64,000 bases of DNA from Streptomyces rapamycinicus NRRL 5491 (lineage in GTDB: Bacteria > Actinomycetota > Actinomycetes > Streptomycetales > Streptomycetaceae), in contig NZ_CP085193.1 in assembly GCF_024298965.1 (NCBI RefSeq), positions 12,152,001-12,216,000 of the forward strand. The letters are read 5' to 3'. Each line of letters starts with the position of its first letter. The stretch's first letter is position 1. The translations under genes were made by a program, and so were the position numbers. This document shows positions 9,926 through 19,791 of the stretch, one piece after another. The notes beneath the pieces were generated by a model that saw nothing but the letters and a program-made list of their open reading frames with translations, did not search any database and was not told where the DNA came from.

Positions 9926-9942
9926 CGAAAATGACATTTTCG
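9926..9942. promoter_or_regulatory. F420-set operator copy 2
   Basis: CGAAAAT-GAC-ATTTTCG is a perfect 7-bp inverted repeat with a 3-bp centre, 120 bases from copy 1. Both lie in the 269-bp divergent intergenic region between the amidohydrolase and LLM genes. Confidence 0.65.
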
Positions 9943-9976
9943 ATCGACTTGAGGTCCAGCTGCGTGCTGACATAAA

Positions 9977-9987
9977 TAACTTCGTTA
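9977..9987 (+). promoter_or_regulatory. Operator-like site H before the first LLM gene
   Basis: TAAC-TTC-GTTA lies 33 bases before the GTG start. The surrounding 22 bases (9970-9991) match the site at 28311-28332 at 15 positions, including the flanks ACATA and AGCT. Confidence 0.45.
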
Positions 9988-10019
9988 GCTACGATGGATT
10001 GATCGAGTAAGGGAGCGCC

Positions 10020-10957
10020 GTGAGGTTCACTGTCGAACATCCGATCGGAAAGCCTGGCTGCGCGCCGGAGCTGTACGGGCCCGAGGGGCTGCGCGCGTTC
10101 GCCCGCGCGGCGGAGGAGGCGGGCTTTGACGCGATCGCGTTCACGGAGCACCCCGCGCCGTCGGGGAAGTGGCTCACCTCGGGGGGACACGCGACCCTCG
10201 ATCCGCTCGACGCCCTCGCCTATTGCGCCGCGGTCACGGATCGGCTGCGCCTGATGACCTATCTGATGGTGCTGCCGTATCACAGCCCGCTGATGGCGGC
10301 CAAGCGGATCGCCACCGTGGACCGGCTTTCCGGCGGTCGGCTGACGATCTGTGCCGGCGGGGGCTATCTGCGGTCGGAGTTCAACGCGCTCGGCGTGGAC
10401 TTCGAGCGGCGCGGTGAACTGTTCGACCAGGCACTCGAGGTGCTGCGGGACCTGTGGGCCGACGAGTCCTACACCGGCGAAGGGCTTCGGTACACCGCGC
10501 ATGGCACGGTGAGCACCCCCGGCCCTGTGCAGGTGCCTCATCCACCGTGTGGATCGGCGGCAACGGACGGAACGCACGGCGGCGGGCCGCCCGTGCGGCC
10601 CAGGGCTGGTCTCCTCTGCTCAACAGCGCCGGCATGGCGGCCACCACCCGGACCACGGCCCTGTCGACACCGGCCGACCTCGCGGCGGCTGTCGCGGAGT
10701 TGCGCCACTTCGCCGCCGAGGCCGGACGCGACCCGTCGTCCCTCGAGGTGCAGGTGCAGACGCCGCACAGTGACGTCCGCTCCGGAGCGGACGCTTACCT
10801 GCCCCGGCGCGATCACCTCGAGGAGCTCGCCGACGCCGGAGCCGGCTGGTTCGTCGTGCGTGTGCCTGGAAGCAGCCTGGACGAAGCCCTCGGGGCCTTG
10901 GAGCACTACGGACGTGAGGTGATCGCAAAGTGGCGGTCGGAGAGGAGCGGGCGATGA
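10020..10957 (+). CDS. LLM-class flavin/F420-dependent oxidoreductase (one frameshift)
   Basis: About 312 residues when joined. It starts MRFTVEHPIGKPGC from a GTG and has the LLM TIM-barrel features DAIAFTEHPAP, LRLMTYLMVLPYHSP, ATVDRLSGGRLTICAGGGYL and EFNALGVDF. Such enzymes use reduced F420 or FMNH2. The frame shifts near 10540, equal to one lost base, then continues WIGGNGRNARRRAARAAQGW to the stop. That stop overlaps the SDR start as ATGA, so the two are coupled. The genes for this protein and for an F420:NADP oxidoreductase at 37 kb share a palindromic upstream site, favouring F420 as cofactor. Confidence 0.82.
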
Positions 10958-11822
10958 CCTTCGAGTTGGGCCTCGACGGCAAGGCCGCGGTGGTGACCGG
11001 GGCGGGTGCGGGCATCGGTCAGGCCATCGCGGTCGCGCTGGCCGGGGCCGGTGTGCGGGTCGGGCTGGTCGACATCGACTTCCAGCGAGCCGAGGCAACG
11101 AGGGCGCTGGCCGAGAAGGCCGGGGTACGGCGATCTCCCTGGTGGCGGATGTGATGGACACCGCCGCGCTGACCGAAGCCGTCGCGGCCGCGCACCAGAC
11201 GTTCGGTCGACTGGACATCCTGGTCAACAACGCCGGTGGTGTGCGGGCCAGGCGTTTCCTGGACCAGAGCGAACGCAGCTGGCGCCGTCACATCGACATC
11301 AACCTGGTCGGCATGCTGGCGGCCACCTCGGCCGCCGCGCCGATGATCGCTTCCTCCGGAGGCGGTTCGATACTCAATATCACCAGCATCGAGGGTGAGC
11401 GTGCCGCTCCCATGTACGCGGTGTACGCCGCCTGCAAGGCCGGGATGATCAGCTTCACCCGGACCATGGCGGTCGAACTGGCCGAGCACCGGATCCGGGT
11501 GAACGCCCTGGCGCCCGACCACACCGCAACGGCCGGCAACCGGGGGATCCTGACAGGCCCGGTGGACCCGGGTGCCCTGCCGCCTCGCCCACCGGACCGC
11601 GAGGCAGCCGTCAGGCGCTACGTCCCGTTGGGCCGCGAGGGCGCCGCCGAGGAGTGCGCCGACGCGGCGGTGTACCTCTGTTCCGATCGCGCGGGCTATG
11701 TCACCGGTGTCACTCTCCACGTGGACGGTGGTACCGCCGCGGCAGGAGGCTGGGTGCGCTCGGGCGGCGGCTGGACCCTGTACCCCGACGCGGCACCTCT
11801 GACGGGGTGGGACGCAGGATGA
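10954..11822 (+). CDS. Short-chain dehydrogenase/reductase (one frameshift)
   Basis: A classical SDR of about 289 residues: TGAGAGIG cofactor loop near residue 17, LVNNAGG, ILNITSIEG with the catalytic Ser, and YAVYAACKAG with the catalytic Tyr and Lys. The tail VTGVTLHVDGGTAAAGG is typical, followed by an unusual 25-residue aromatic extension. One base appears lost near 11125 (AEKAG to ISLVADVMD). It is coupled to the preceding LLM gene by an ATGA overlap. It is likely to oxidise a hydroxy intermediate; substrate unknown. Confidence 0.82.
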
Positions 11823-11890
11823 CGGCCGGGTCGCCCTGGTGACCGGCACCGGCACCGGCTTCACGCGAACGCTCGGGCGGACACGGCGGA
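11819..11890 (+). pseudogene. N-terminal remnant of another SDR
   Basis: Just before the stop of the SDR gene a new ATG begins a frame which, after one base correction, reads GRVALVTGTGTGFTRTLG, the first strand and glycine loop of a second SDR. It runs out after about 25 residues into the convergent amidohydrolase gene. The rest is missing, so this is a truncated copy or rearrangement scar. Confidence 0.45.
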
Positions 11891-11946
11891 CCAGAGGACG
11901 CAGACGGCCGTAACTCGCGACGGCCCCGGTCGCCCCTGCTGTGCGG

Positions 11947-13353
11947 TCAGCGTCGGAAGACGGGCTTCCCCGCTCGCAGAACCAGCACCACCTGGTCGGC
12001 GGACGGCCTGGCCAAGGCCGCTTCGACGGGTTCGCCGAGCAGGCACAGGTCGGCCGGGCAGCCCGGTGCCACGCGCCGAGGAGGGCCGCCGGGGGAGTGC
12101 GGCGGGGACAGGAACCCGGCCAGAACCACCCCGGGGGCGACACGTTCGTGAGAGCCGAGCACTCTCCCCGATGGGGTCCGGCGGGACGCCGCGGCGGCCA
12201 TGGTGCGCCAAGGGTCCGGATCGCCGAAAGGGGCGTCGCTCGACGGCGCGGTCGGCACGCCGTGCGCCAGCAAGGTGGCGTAGGGATAGAGGTGTTCGGC
12301 ATCCCGGGGATCCACCGACGCCAGATAGGTGTCGCCCCGTGTGGCGATGAAGGAGGGCTGGGTCACGACCGTCAGCCTCTTGGCGGCCAATTGCTCGCAT
12401 ATTTCGGGCGGCACCACGGCCGCGTGCTCCACGCGATCGCCCTCGCGGGTTCCCACGATCTCCAGCGCGGCCAAGGTGAGCAGCAGGGATTCCCTCGTCA
12501 CGCAGTGGACCGCCACGGGACGCGCGGCCCGGTGCGGCCGGTCGATCAGGCCCGCCAACTCCTCGAGACCGGGAAGGTCGTGGTCGCGCAGCAAAATCTT
12601 GTACGGCCCACTGGACAGGCCGGGAGCGAGTGGTGCCCCGGTCGCGGCGCCCAGCAGCTGCACCGCCTGACACAGGCGGCCCCATGCACCGCGGTGGCGA
12701 TCAGGCCCAGACCTGCCGCGTCCAGGTCCGGCGTGGCATCCGTGACGCCGGTGATCCCGTACGAGGCCAACCGCTCGCCCACGGACGCCAGATCGGGCGG
12801 CTCGGCACCGATCGCCGCCCGCAGCCGGACGTCGTAGCGCCAGAGGCGGCCGGTCGGCTGTCCGGCCGCGTCCCGTTCGACGTCCAAGGAGTCGTCCAGC
12901 GCCGGAGCGACGGCCGCCAGCCCCGCGCTGTTGAGGATCCACAGTGCCCCGCCCCGGTGCTGGAGGCGCACCGGGCGGTCGGCGACCATGCCGTCCAGGG
13001 CGGTACGGTCCAGCAGGCCGGCCACCGACTCGCTGTACCGGTGCCGCGCACCCAGCCGCCCGGCGGAACCGCGTCTGCCGCCCCGCGCAGGACGGCACGC
13101 AGTCCGGCGGCGTCGTGCACGGCCGGTGGACCGCAGACGACGGACCGCTCCGCGGCGCCCATGGCGAGCAGGTGCGCATGATGGTCGTGGACCCTGGCAG
13201 CAACGCGCCCCCGCGCGCGTCCACGAGATCCTCGTCCCGCGCCGGGCGCAGCCGCTCCGCCACCTCGGCGACCCGTCCGTCACGTATCCGGACGTCGGTG
13301 AGGTGCCCGCCGGTGCGGCATCGCGCGATGAGCAGGTTCACGGACGGCACCAC
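11947..13353 (-). CDS. Amidohydrolase family 3 (YtcJ-like), frameshifted
   Basis: Joined over at least three frame changes, this is a metal-dependent amidohydrolase of about 470 residues. Its N-terminal beta-sandwich has LLIARCRTGGHLTDVRIRDG and ARGGALLPG, followed by the remains of the HDHHAH metal motif. Then come GVTDATPDLD, AVHCVTRESLLLTL and EHAAVVPPE, and the family's late motifs PSSDAPFGDPDPW and PADLCLLGEP. YtcJ-type enzymes hydrolyse N-acyl or carbamate bonds. The GTG start near 13353 lies within the end of the CoA-transferase gene upstream, so the two are probably coupled. The C-terminal 230 residues are in one clean frame. Confidence 0.7.
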   Translation of the reverse strand: MVPSVNLLIARCRTGGHLTDVRIRDGRVAEVAERLRPARDEDLVDARGGALLPGSTTIMRTCSPWAPRSGPSSAVHRPCTTPPDCVPSCAGRQTRFRRAAGCAAPVQRVGGRPAGPYRPGRHGRRPPGAPPAPGRGTVDPQQRGAGGRRSGAGRLLGRRTGRGRTADRPPLALRRPAAGGDRCRAARSGVRGRAVGLVRDHRRHGCHAGPGRGRSGPDRHRGAWGRLCQAVQLLGAATGAPLAPGLSSGPYKILLRDHDLPGLEELAGLIDRPHRAARPVAVHCVTRESLLLTLAALEIVGTREGDRVEHAAVVPPEICEQLAAKRLTVVTQPSFIATRGDTYLASVDPRDAEHLYPYATLLAHGVPTAPSSDAPFGDPDPWRTMAAAASRRTPSGRVLGSHERVAPGVVLAGFLSPPHSPGGPPRRVAPGCPADLCLLGEPVEAALARPSADQVVLVLRAGKPVFRR

Positions 13354-15046
13354 CGGGTGAGCACGCGTGCGGTGTCGGCTCCGGATTCCGGGCCCGCTGC
13401 CCCGGCCGTGGTGCGCGGGCGCGCGGACCGGGAAGACCTCGTGCTCCGCCCCCACCCACCAGCCGCCGTCCGGGCCCGCCGTACGGCGTGCGGTTCGGCG
13501 GGCCCCCGAGCGGCGAAGGCGGCGACATCCCGCATGGAGACGTCGATCAGGCAGCCTTGTTCCCCGGCGAGGGCCGCCGCCGTGGAGACCGCCGCGTGAC
13601 ACCGGTCAATGGTCCGCCAGGGGTCCCCGCAGGGCAGCGGCCCGTGCTCGGTCCGGACGACCAGACCCGCTCCGGCGGCGACGTCGTCCCCGAAGCCCAC
13701 ACGGTTCGCCCATGGTCCCGTCCGCCCGTACGCCGTGATGCTGGTCCACACCGTGCCCGAGGCCACGGCCTCCTCGGCGTCGATGCCGAGGTGCCGCAAC
13801 GCCCTGGGGCGCGAGGCCTCGAGAACGACGTCCGCCGATTCGACGAGCCGCCGCAGGGTGGCGACGCCGGCCGGTGAGGTGAGATCGAGGGAAACGGACG
13901 CATGCCCGGCGTGCAGGCGGTCGTAGAAAGCCGACGGGCCGAACCGGCGCCGTCGAGGCGGTGCGGGCTCTCGACCTTGACGATCTCCGCGCCGGTCAGG
14001 CCGAGCAGCGCGCGCACAGCGGGCCTGCCCACAGGGAGTGAGGTCGACCACGAGCGGGCGCCGCGCCGGTGCTTACGGGGCCGCCGCCGCGATCAGCACC
14101 GGCCTGGGGCCGGATCCGGCGGTCCCGCAGCGGTGCGCGGCCTGTCGTCCGGCATGCTGCCGGGCGTCACCGGTACCGTGGCCGCCGGGATGCCCAGCAG
14201 TTGGGCACGTTCGGCCACATCGACCGCCCTCCGGTCCGCAGACCAGCGTTCGAGCACCTCCCAGACGTCGGTTTCCACGGGGTGCTCGACGAGGGCGGCA
14301 ACGAGGTCGCGATCGGTCTCCCGGACAGTGAGACGCCTACCCAGCCGTCCACGGCGGACAGGATCCTGAAGGCACCGCCCGCCGACCACGGGCCGCGCCG
14401 GGACAGCCCCGCGATGGCCGCGCGCTCGCCCAGCAGCTCGGTCCCGGGCAGCCGGACAGCCTTTCCCGTCCGTGCCCGGCTCAATGCGGCGACCGCGTCG
14501 AGCGCGACGCGCAGTATGGCGGCCGGGGTTCCGGGGCCGCGAGCGGTGCCCCGTCGGGCAGTCCGGTCAGGGCCATCGCTCCCGAGCCGGCCCAGTCACG
14601 GAGCCCTCCTGCCGGGGGCCTTGCCCGCGGTCGTCGAGTAGAGCCGCCGCCGGAGCGCCGAACGCGGCGGCGAGCCACGAGGCCTGGTGGAGGGAGTCTC
14701 CGGGGGAAACGGGGGAAGGGGACTCCTCGCCTGCTGGATGGCCGAGGCGCGGTCGGATGTGGATGCGGGCATTGATGTCAGTCCCCACTGCGACGCTGTC
14801 TGCATCTCGCCGGGCCGCCCACGGCCGAAGACGGCTCGCGGTCCGGCAGGCGGCGGAAGGGCCACGCCGGACCGCCAGTCTACTGGCGTGTGCGGCCCGT
14901 CCGTCGTGCCGTCGAGGCATCCCGGGTCGGCCACCTTGTGCCGACCGTGGGCCATCAGCATGGGCCCGAGGGGCGTACGCAGGAGGAGGCCGCGGTGTCG
15001 CGGGCAGCGCGGTGATCGCCGTGGGGCGACGGGAAGGGTGGGGCAT
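13338..15046 (-). CDS. Large CaiB/BaiF-type CoA-transferase, probably two-domain (heavily frameshifted)
   Basis: Pieces in three frames assemble into a long CaiB-family protein. The N-terminal part has DWAGSGAMALTGLPDG, LLGERAAIAG, GGAFRILSAVDGWVGV and AQLLGIPAATVPV. The C-terminal part has TGAEIVKVESPHRLDG, FYDRLHAGHASVSLDL, GTVWTSITAYGRTGPW and AGLVVRTEHG. The order suggests a C-terminal-type domain fused before an N-terminal-type domain, as in di-domain CoA-transferases of about 500-800 residues. The likely ATG is at 15046. It is divergent from the metallo-hydrolase gene, with an operator-like site between them. The family moves CoA between carboxylic acids. The first 120 residues cannot be read confidently. 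Confidence 0.6.
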
Positions 15047-15081
15047 GAGTGCTCCTTGTTGGCTCACTGGGAGTGCTTCGA

Positions 15082-15104
15082 TGGTTTACTAGGTTGCCTA
15101 TGTT
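15082..15104. promoter_or_regulatory. Operator-like site C between the CoA-transferase and metallo-hydrolase genes
   Basis: The core TTACTAGGTTG lies 13 bases before the ATG at 15117 and 36 bases from the divergent start. Over 23 bases it matches site D (18453-18475, reverse strand) at 19 positions. Confidence 0.55.
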
Positions 15105-15116
15105 GAAAGAGGGGGC

Positions 15117-16171
15117 ATGTCCATGGACGGTGACCGGGTTTCCGGAACAGGGCGGCCGCCGAAGGGCGGCCGACCTCGCCTCACTCGTGTGCGGCCGGGG
15201 CTGTGGAGCCTTCCGATCCCGCTTCCGGGGCCTCTTGGGCATGTCCTGGTCTACGTACTGGAGACAGAAGCGGGCCCCTATCTGGTCGACGCGGGCTGGG
15301 ACACCGAGGAGGGCTGGAGCGCGCTGACCGCAGGGCTGCGGGCGCTCGGCACGCGGTCGAGGACGTCCGCGGCGTTCTGGTGACCCATTCCCACCTCGAT
15401 CACTACGGCCTCGCCCCGCGCATCCGGGAGGCGTCCGGTGCCTGGGTCCTTGCACGCGCTGGACGCCGCCGGTCTCGCGCGGTTCCGCGCCGATCCGGCC
15501 CTGCCGCTGGCAGCGCTGCTGCGCCGGGCCGGGGCGCCGGAGGCGGAGACGAGGAAGGCTCTCGACGACCTCGGAACGCGCTCCGGGCAGGACGCCCGCC
15601 CCCGGACCGTTACCTGGCCGACCGCGAGCGGCCCGACGTTCCCGGCTGGGATCTCACCACGCTGTGGACACCCGGCACACCCCGGGCCACCTCTGTTTCT
15701 GGGAGCCGCGTCACCGCTTGCTGCTGACCGGGGATCACCTGCTGCCGCGACCACCGTGGGATGCACCAGCCGAGGGACGAGACCGACGACCCCTTGGGGG
15801 GACTATCTGGAAACCCTGGAGCCGCTGGTGCGGATGGAGCCGGATCTCGTTCTGCCCGCCCACGAGTACCGCTATCCCGACATCGCGGCCCGCGTCGGCG
15901 AAGTGCGCGACCACCACGCGGCGCGCACGCTCTGGCGGTTTCGGTGCTGCGTGAGGGGCCCGTCACCGCATGGCAGCTGGCCGGGCGTCTGCGGCGCTCC
16001 GGCACCCTGGAGGGCTGCGGGCTTTCCGCTGCGTGCGACGGTCTCCGGGCGCTGGTGATCCTGGCCCACCTGCGCCGCCTCGGGCGCGCGCAGGAGGTGC
16101 CGGGCCCGCCGCCGCACTGGACGGCCACCGCGCGTCTCCAGCGTCGGGGGCCGGGCGTCTTCCCGGGCTGA
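15117..16171 (+). CDS. Metallo-beta-lactamase-fold hydrolase (frameshifted)
   Basis: Reassembled from several frames, about 350 residues. The N-terminus has LWSLPIPLPGPLGHVLVYVLE and PYLVDAGWDTEEGW. The metal motif is VLVTHSHLDHYG (15370-15405), with later ligands in HTPGHLCFW and LLTGDHLLP, and PDLVLPAHEYRY. The C-terminal REGPVTAWQLAGRL looks like the winged helix found in the LACTB2/BLACT subgroup. These are zinc hydrolases acting on thioesters, nucleic acids or lactones; in this island a thioesterase or lactonase role is plausible. At least four single-base losses are needed. The ATG at 15117 follows a GAAAGAGGGGG ribosome site. Confidence 0.72.
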
Positions 16172-16389
16172 GGAGCCGTCGGGCCGCTCTGTCACCCGTC
16201 GGGCCGCCGCATGACCGATCCGCCCGAGCAGTTCCCGCCTCCCGGCACGTCCCAGTCCTCCAGCACCTCGAGGCTGTGCGTGCCGGGCGCTGTCCGCGGT
16301 CCGGCGGCACGGGTCGCCGTGGCGGAGAAGCGGGGGCGCCGGGGCGGGGACGGCTTCTCCCTCGACGGTGACATGGACGTTCCGAGCCG

Positions 16390-17326
16390 TCATATGGGAT
16401 CGCGCAGGGCCTCCGACCAGTTGAGCACCGGCGTCACGCACGCGTCCGCCCCGTCGAAGACCTTCTCCCACTCGGCGCGCGGATGCGAGGCGAAGCGGGT
16501 GGCGAACGCCTCGCGCATCCGCGGCCACGCCGTACGGTCGTGTTGTGAGCCGGCCCATTCGGGCACGCCGAGCAACTCGACGAATCGTGCGTAGAACCGG
16601 GGCTCCAGCGCGCCCACGCTCATCCAGCCGCCGTCGGAGGTGGCGTACACGTCGTAGTAGGGGTGCCGGTGTCGAGCAGGTTGCGGCCGCGCTCGTCGGC
16701 CCACCCGCCGTGGCGGCGCTCGGCCCAGATCATCGCCGCGAGATGTGTGACACCGTCGACGATGGCCGCGTCCACGATCTGGCCCTCGCCGGTGGCGCGG
16801 GCGTGGTGCAGCGCGGCGAGCACTCCCACCACCAGGTAGAGCGCGCCGCCGCCGAAGTCGCCGAGAAGATTGAGCGGCACCTGGGCGGGCCGCCGGCCCG
16901 GCCGATCGCGGCCAGGGCACCGGTGAGGGAGATGTAGTTGATGTCGTGGCCCGCCGTGTCCGCCCGCGGGCCGTGCTGCCCCCAGCCGGTCATACGGCCG
17001 TAGACCAGGCGGGGTTGCGGGCGTGGGCGGCGGCCGGGCCGATGCCCAGACGTTCGGCGACGCCCGGCCGGAACCCTCGATGAGGATGTCCGCGCGCTCC
17101 GCGAGACGCAGCACCGTGTCCGCGCCGCCGGGTGCTTGAGGTCGATGATGATCGACCGGCGGCCCCGCTCCAGGAAGTCGGAGATGGGGGACGGTTCGGG
17201 ACGGTCCACGCGGACGACGTCGGCGCCGAGTTCGGAGAGCAGCAGCGAGGCCATGGGAGCCGGGCCGAGGCCGGCGATTTCGAGTACGCGCACTCCGGCG
17301 AGCGGGCCCTGCGCCGGGCCCGTCAC
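16390..17326 (-). CDS. CaiB/BaiF CoA-transferase, alpha-methylacyl-CoA racemase-like (frameshifted)
   Basis: The reassembled protein begins (GTG, 17326) with GPLAGVRVLEIAGLGPAPMA and LLSELGADVVRVDRP. It continues with the RRSIIIDLK strand, LVYGRMTGWGQHGP and the catalytic AGHDINYISLTGAL typical of alpha-methylacyl-CoA racemase. It ends with YYDVYATSDGGWMSVGALEP and CVTPVLNWSEALRD. The racemase inverts 2-methyl-branched acyl-CoAs so that stereospecific acyl-CoA dehydrogenases can use them. At least three frame corrections are required. The start lies 4 bases after the stop of the LLM gene on the same strand. A racemase supports a methyl-branched substrate. Confidence 0.8.
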
Positions 17327-17330
17327 GCGC

Positions 17331-18371
17331 TCAGCTCCCTCAGGGTGCTGACATCCCGGACGCGCCGCTGGTGTGTCGCGGCCAGCGGCTTGGCGTTGAG
17401 GGTGGTGGCACCGCTCTCGGCGAAGGCCGTGACGCGCTCCTTGACCCAGCCGGGCGGACCGATCAGGGAGACGCCGCGTACCAGTTCCTCGGGGACCGCC
17501 GCGGCCGCGTCCTCCCTGCGGCCGTCGAGGAAAAGGTCCTGGATCGTCGCGGCCGCTTCCTCGAAGCCGTACCGGCGGGTCAGGTCGTTGTAGAAGTTCC
17601 TGCCCTTGCCTCCATGCCGCCGACGTACAGGGCCAGATGCTCGCGCACCTGCTGTTCGGCGGCCGTGCGCTCCTCGGCGTTCTCGGTGATCGCGACATGC
17701 GTGTCGACGATGGTGTCGAGCGGAGCCAGTTCGGGGGCGCGGCGGGCCGCGCCCGAGTCCAGGGACTCGCCGAACGCGGCTCGCGCGCCTCGGGGAAGTA
17801 GAAGATCGGTTCCCAGCCCTCGAACAGTTCGGCGGCCAGGGCGACGTTCTTCGGACCGAGCGCCGCCAGGACCATGGGAACGCGTGCGCGCACCGGGTGG
17901 TTGATCAGCTTGAGCGCCTTGCCCAGGCCCGACCCACCGTGCACCCGGCTCAGGGGCAGCTGGTAGCGCGGTCCGTCGTGCACGACCGGCTCGCGGCTCC
18001 ACACCTTGCGGCAGATCTCCGTCACCTCCCGGGTACGGGCGAGAGGGGCGTCGTACGGCAGGCCGTGGAAGCCCTCGACGACCTGCGGGCCGGAGGCGCC
18101 GATCCCCAGTGTGAATCGGCCGCCCGAGACGTAGTCGAGGCCGGCCGCCGTCATGGCGAGCAGCGACGGTGTGCGGAGTAGATGTTGAGGATGCCCGAGG
18201 CGATGCCGAGGCTGCTCGTCCGCGCGGCCAGGTAGCCGAGCTGGCTCACCGAGTCGAAGCTGTACGCCTCCGGGACGAAGACGATGTCGAGCCCCGCTTT
18301 CTCGTAGTCGACCAGTTCGCCGACTGTCTCGGCGAACCCCCGCTGTAGGCCATCGGCATTCCGATCCGCAT
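17331..18371 (-). CDS. LLM-class F420-dependent oxidoreductase (frameshifted)
   Basis: Starts MRIGMPMAYS at 18371. Family features are LVDYEKAGLDIVFVPEAYSF, SRTPSLLAMTAAGLDYVSGG, RFTLGIGASGPQVVEGFHG, REVTEICRKVW, VPMVLAALGPKNVALAAELF and EGWEPIFYFP. This pattern resembles the LLM subgroup around mycobacterial Rv3520c, which lies in the cholesterol-degradation region. At least three single-base losses interrupt it (near 18345, 18180 and 17780), plus more near the C-terminus. It forms an operon with the racemase-like gene downstream and is divergent from the thiolase gene. Confidence 0.8.
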
Positions 18372-18452
18372 GTCACCGGTCCTTTCACACGTCATCCGGA
18401 CATCTGGCCGCCGGGCCGCGACTGCGGTGTGAAGCAGACCAGCCCTGGAGAC

Positions 18453-18475
18453 ATCATAGGTGACCTAGTAAACTA
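18453..18475. promoter_or_regulatory. Operator-like site D between the LLM and thiolase genes
   Basis: The reverse strand reads TTTACTAGGTCACC and is a 19/23 match to site C. It lies 34 bases before the thiolase ATG and 82 bases from the divergent LLM start. Confidence 0.55.
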
Positions 18476-18508
18476 ACCTACAGTTGTTGTGGTGAAGGAG
18501 GCTGCCAT

Positions 18509-19674
18509 ATGTCCACACGCGATGCCGTCATCGTCGATGCGGTCCGCACTCCGGTCGGCAAGCGGCACGGAACCCTCGCGGACCGTCACGCCGCCGACCT
18601 GTCGGCTCATGTGCTCCGGGCGCTGGTCGAGCGCACCGGGTTCGACCCGGCGCTGGTCGACGACGTCATCTGGGGCTGCGTGCAGCAGGTGGGTCAGCAG
18701 GCCAACAATGTGGCGCGCATGGGCGTGCTCGCGGCCGGCTGGCCGGAGTCGGTTCCGGCCGCCACCGTCGACCGCCAGTGCGGCTCGTCCCAGCAGTCCG
18801 TGCACTTCGCCGCCGCGGGCCTGATCTCCGGGCAGTACGACGTGGCGGTCGCGGGCGGCGTCGAGATGATGAGCGCCGTGCCCATCGGGTCCTCGGTGAA
18901 GGACCCTGGGCTGGGCAGTGCTGGCGGCCCGCTGGTGCAGGAGCGTTACGGTGCGGCCTTCAGCCAGGGTGTCGGCGCCGAAATGATGGTCGACAAGTGG
19001 GGCTTCGGCCGCACGGAGATGGACGAGTTCGCCTCGTCCTCCCACGCCAAGCTCGCGGAGGCGACCGACGGGGGACGTTTCGAGGGCCAGCTCGCACCGG
19101 TCGCCCTCGCCGACGGCACGGTCTTCGCCGCGGACGAGGGCCTCAGGCGGGGGACGACCGCCGAGAAGCTGGCCGGGCTGCGGCCCGCCTTCAAGGAGCA
19201 CGGCACCATCCACGCCGGCAACTCCTCGCAGATCAGCGACGGTGCGGCGGCGCTGCTCATGATGACCTCGGAGCAGGCCGCCCGGCTGGGCCTCACCCCC
19301 ATCGCCCGCGTGCACACGGCCGTGCTCGCCGGTGACGACCCGGTGCTCATGCTGGGCGCCCCGATTCCCGCCACGGCCAAGGCGCTCGCCCGCTCCGGTC
19401 TGACCATCGACGACATCGGCGTCTTCGAGGTCAACGAGGCCTTCGCGCCCGTACCGATGGCGTGGCTCACGGAGACCGGAGCCGACCCCGGGCGCCTCAA
19501 CCCCAATGGCGGTGCCATCGCCATCGGTCACCCGCTGGGCGCCTCGGGGCCCGTCTGATGACCACCCTGGTCCACCACATGCGGGACAACGGCATCCGTT
19601 ACGGCCTGCAGACCATGTGCGAGGGGGGCGGCATGGCCAACGCCACGATTGTCGAGCTGCTGGCCGCGGTCTGA
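18509..19674 (+). CDS. Acetyl-CoA acetyltransferase (thiolase), one frameshift
   Basis: A classical degradative thiolase of about 388 residues with all catalytic motifs: VDRQCGSSQQSV (nucleophilic Cys near residue 90), VNEAFAPVP, AIGHPLGASG (His) and TMCEGGGMANA (second Cys). It cleaves 3-ketoacyl-CoA to acetyl- or propionyl-CoA plus a shortened acyl-CoA. One base is lost at about 19552 after GASGP, then the frame continues to the TGA at 19672-19674. The full active site contrasts with the Ltp2-like protein at 6-7 kb, so the two probably act at different steps. Confidence 0.9.
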
Positions 19675-19747
19675 CGGTGCCGGCGACGGTCCTCCGTGCG
19701 TGAACGGAGGGTGATCTCACCGTGCCATGCCCATGGGGCTGTTCCAT

Positions 19748-19767
19748 ACATAGTTATCTCAGTATGC
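19748..19767 (+). promoter_or_regulatory. Operator-like site E before the first acyl-CoA synthetase gene
   Basis: ACATAGTTATC followed by TCAGTATGC, a 16/20 match to site G at 28311. It ends 25 bases before the ATG at 19792. Confidence 0.45.
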
Positions 19768-19791
19768 TTTCTCTGGAAGTGGAGGTGGCCT

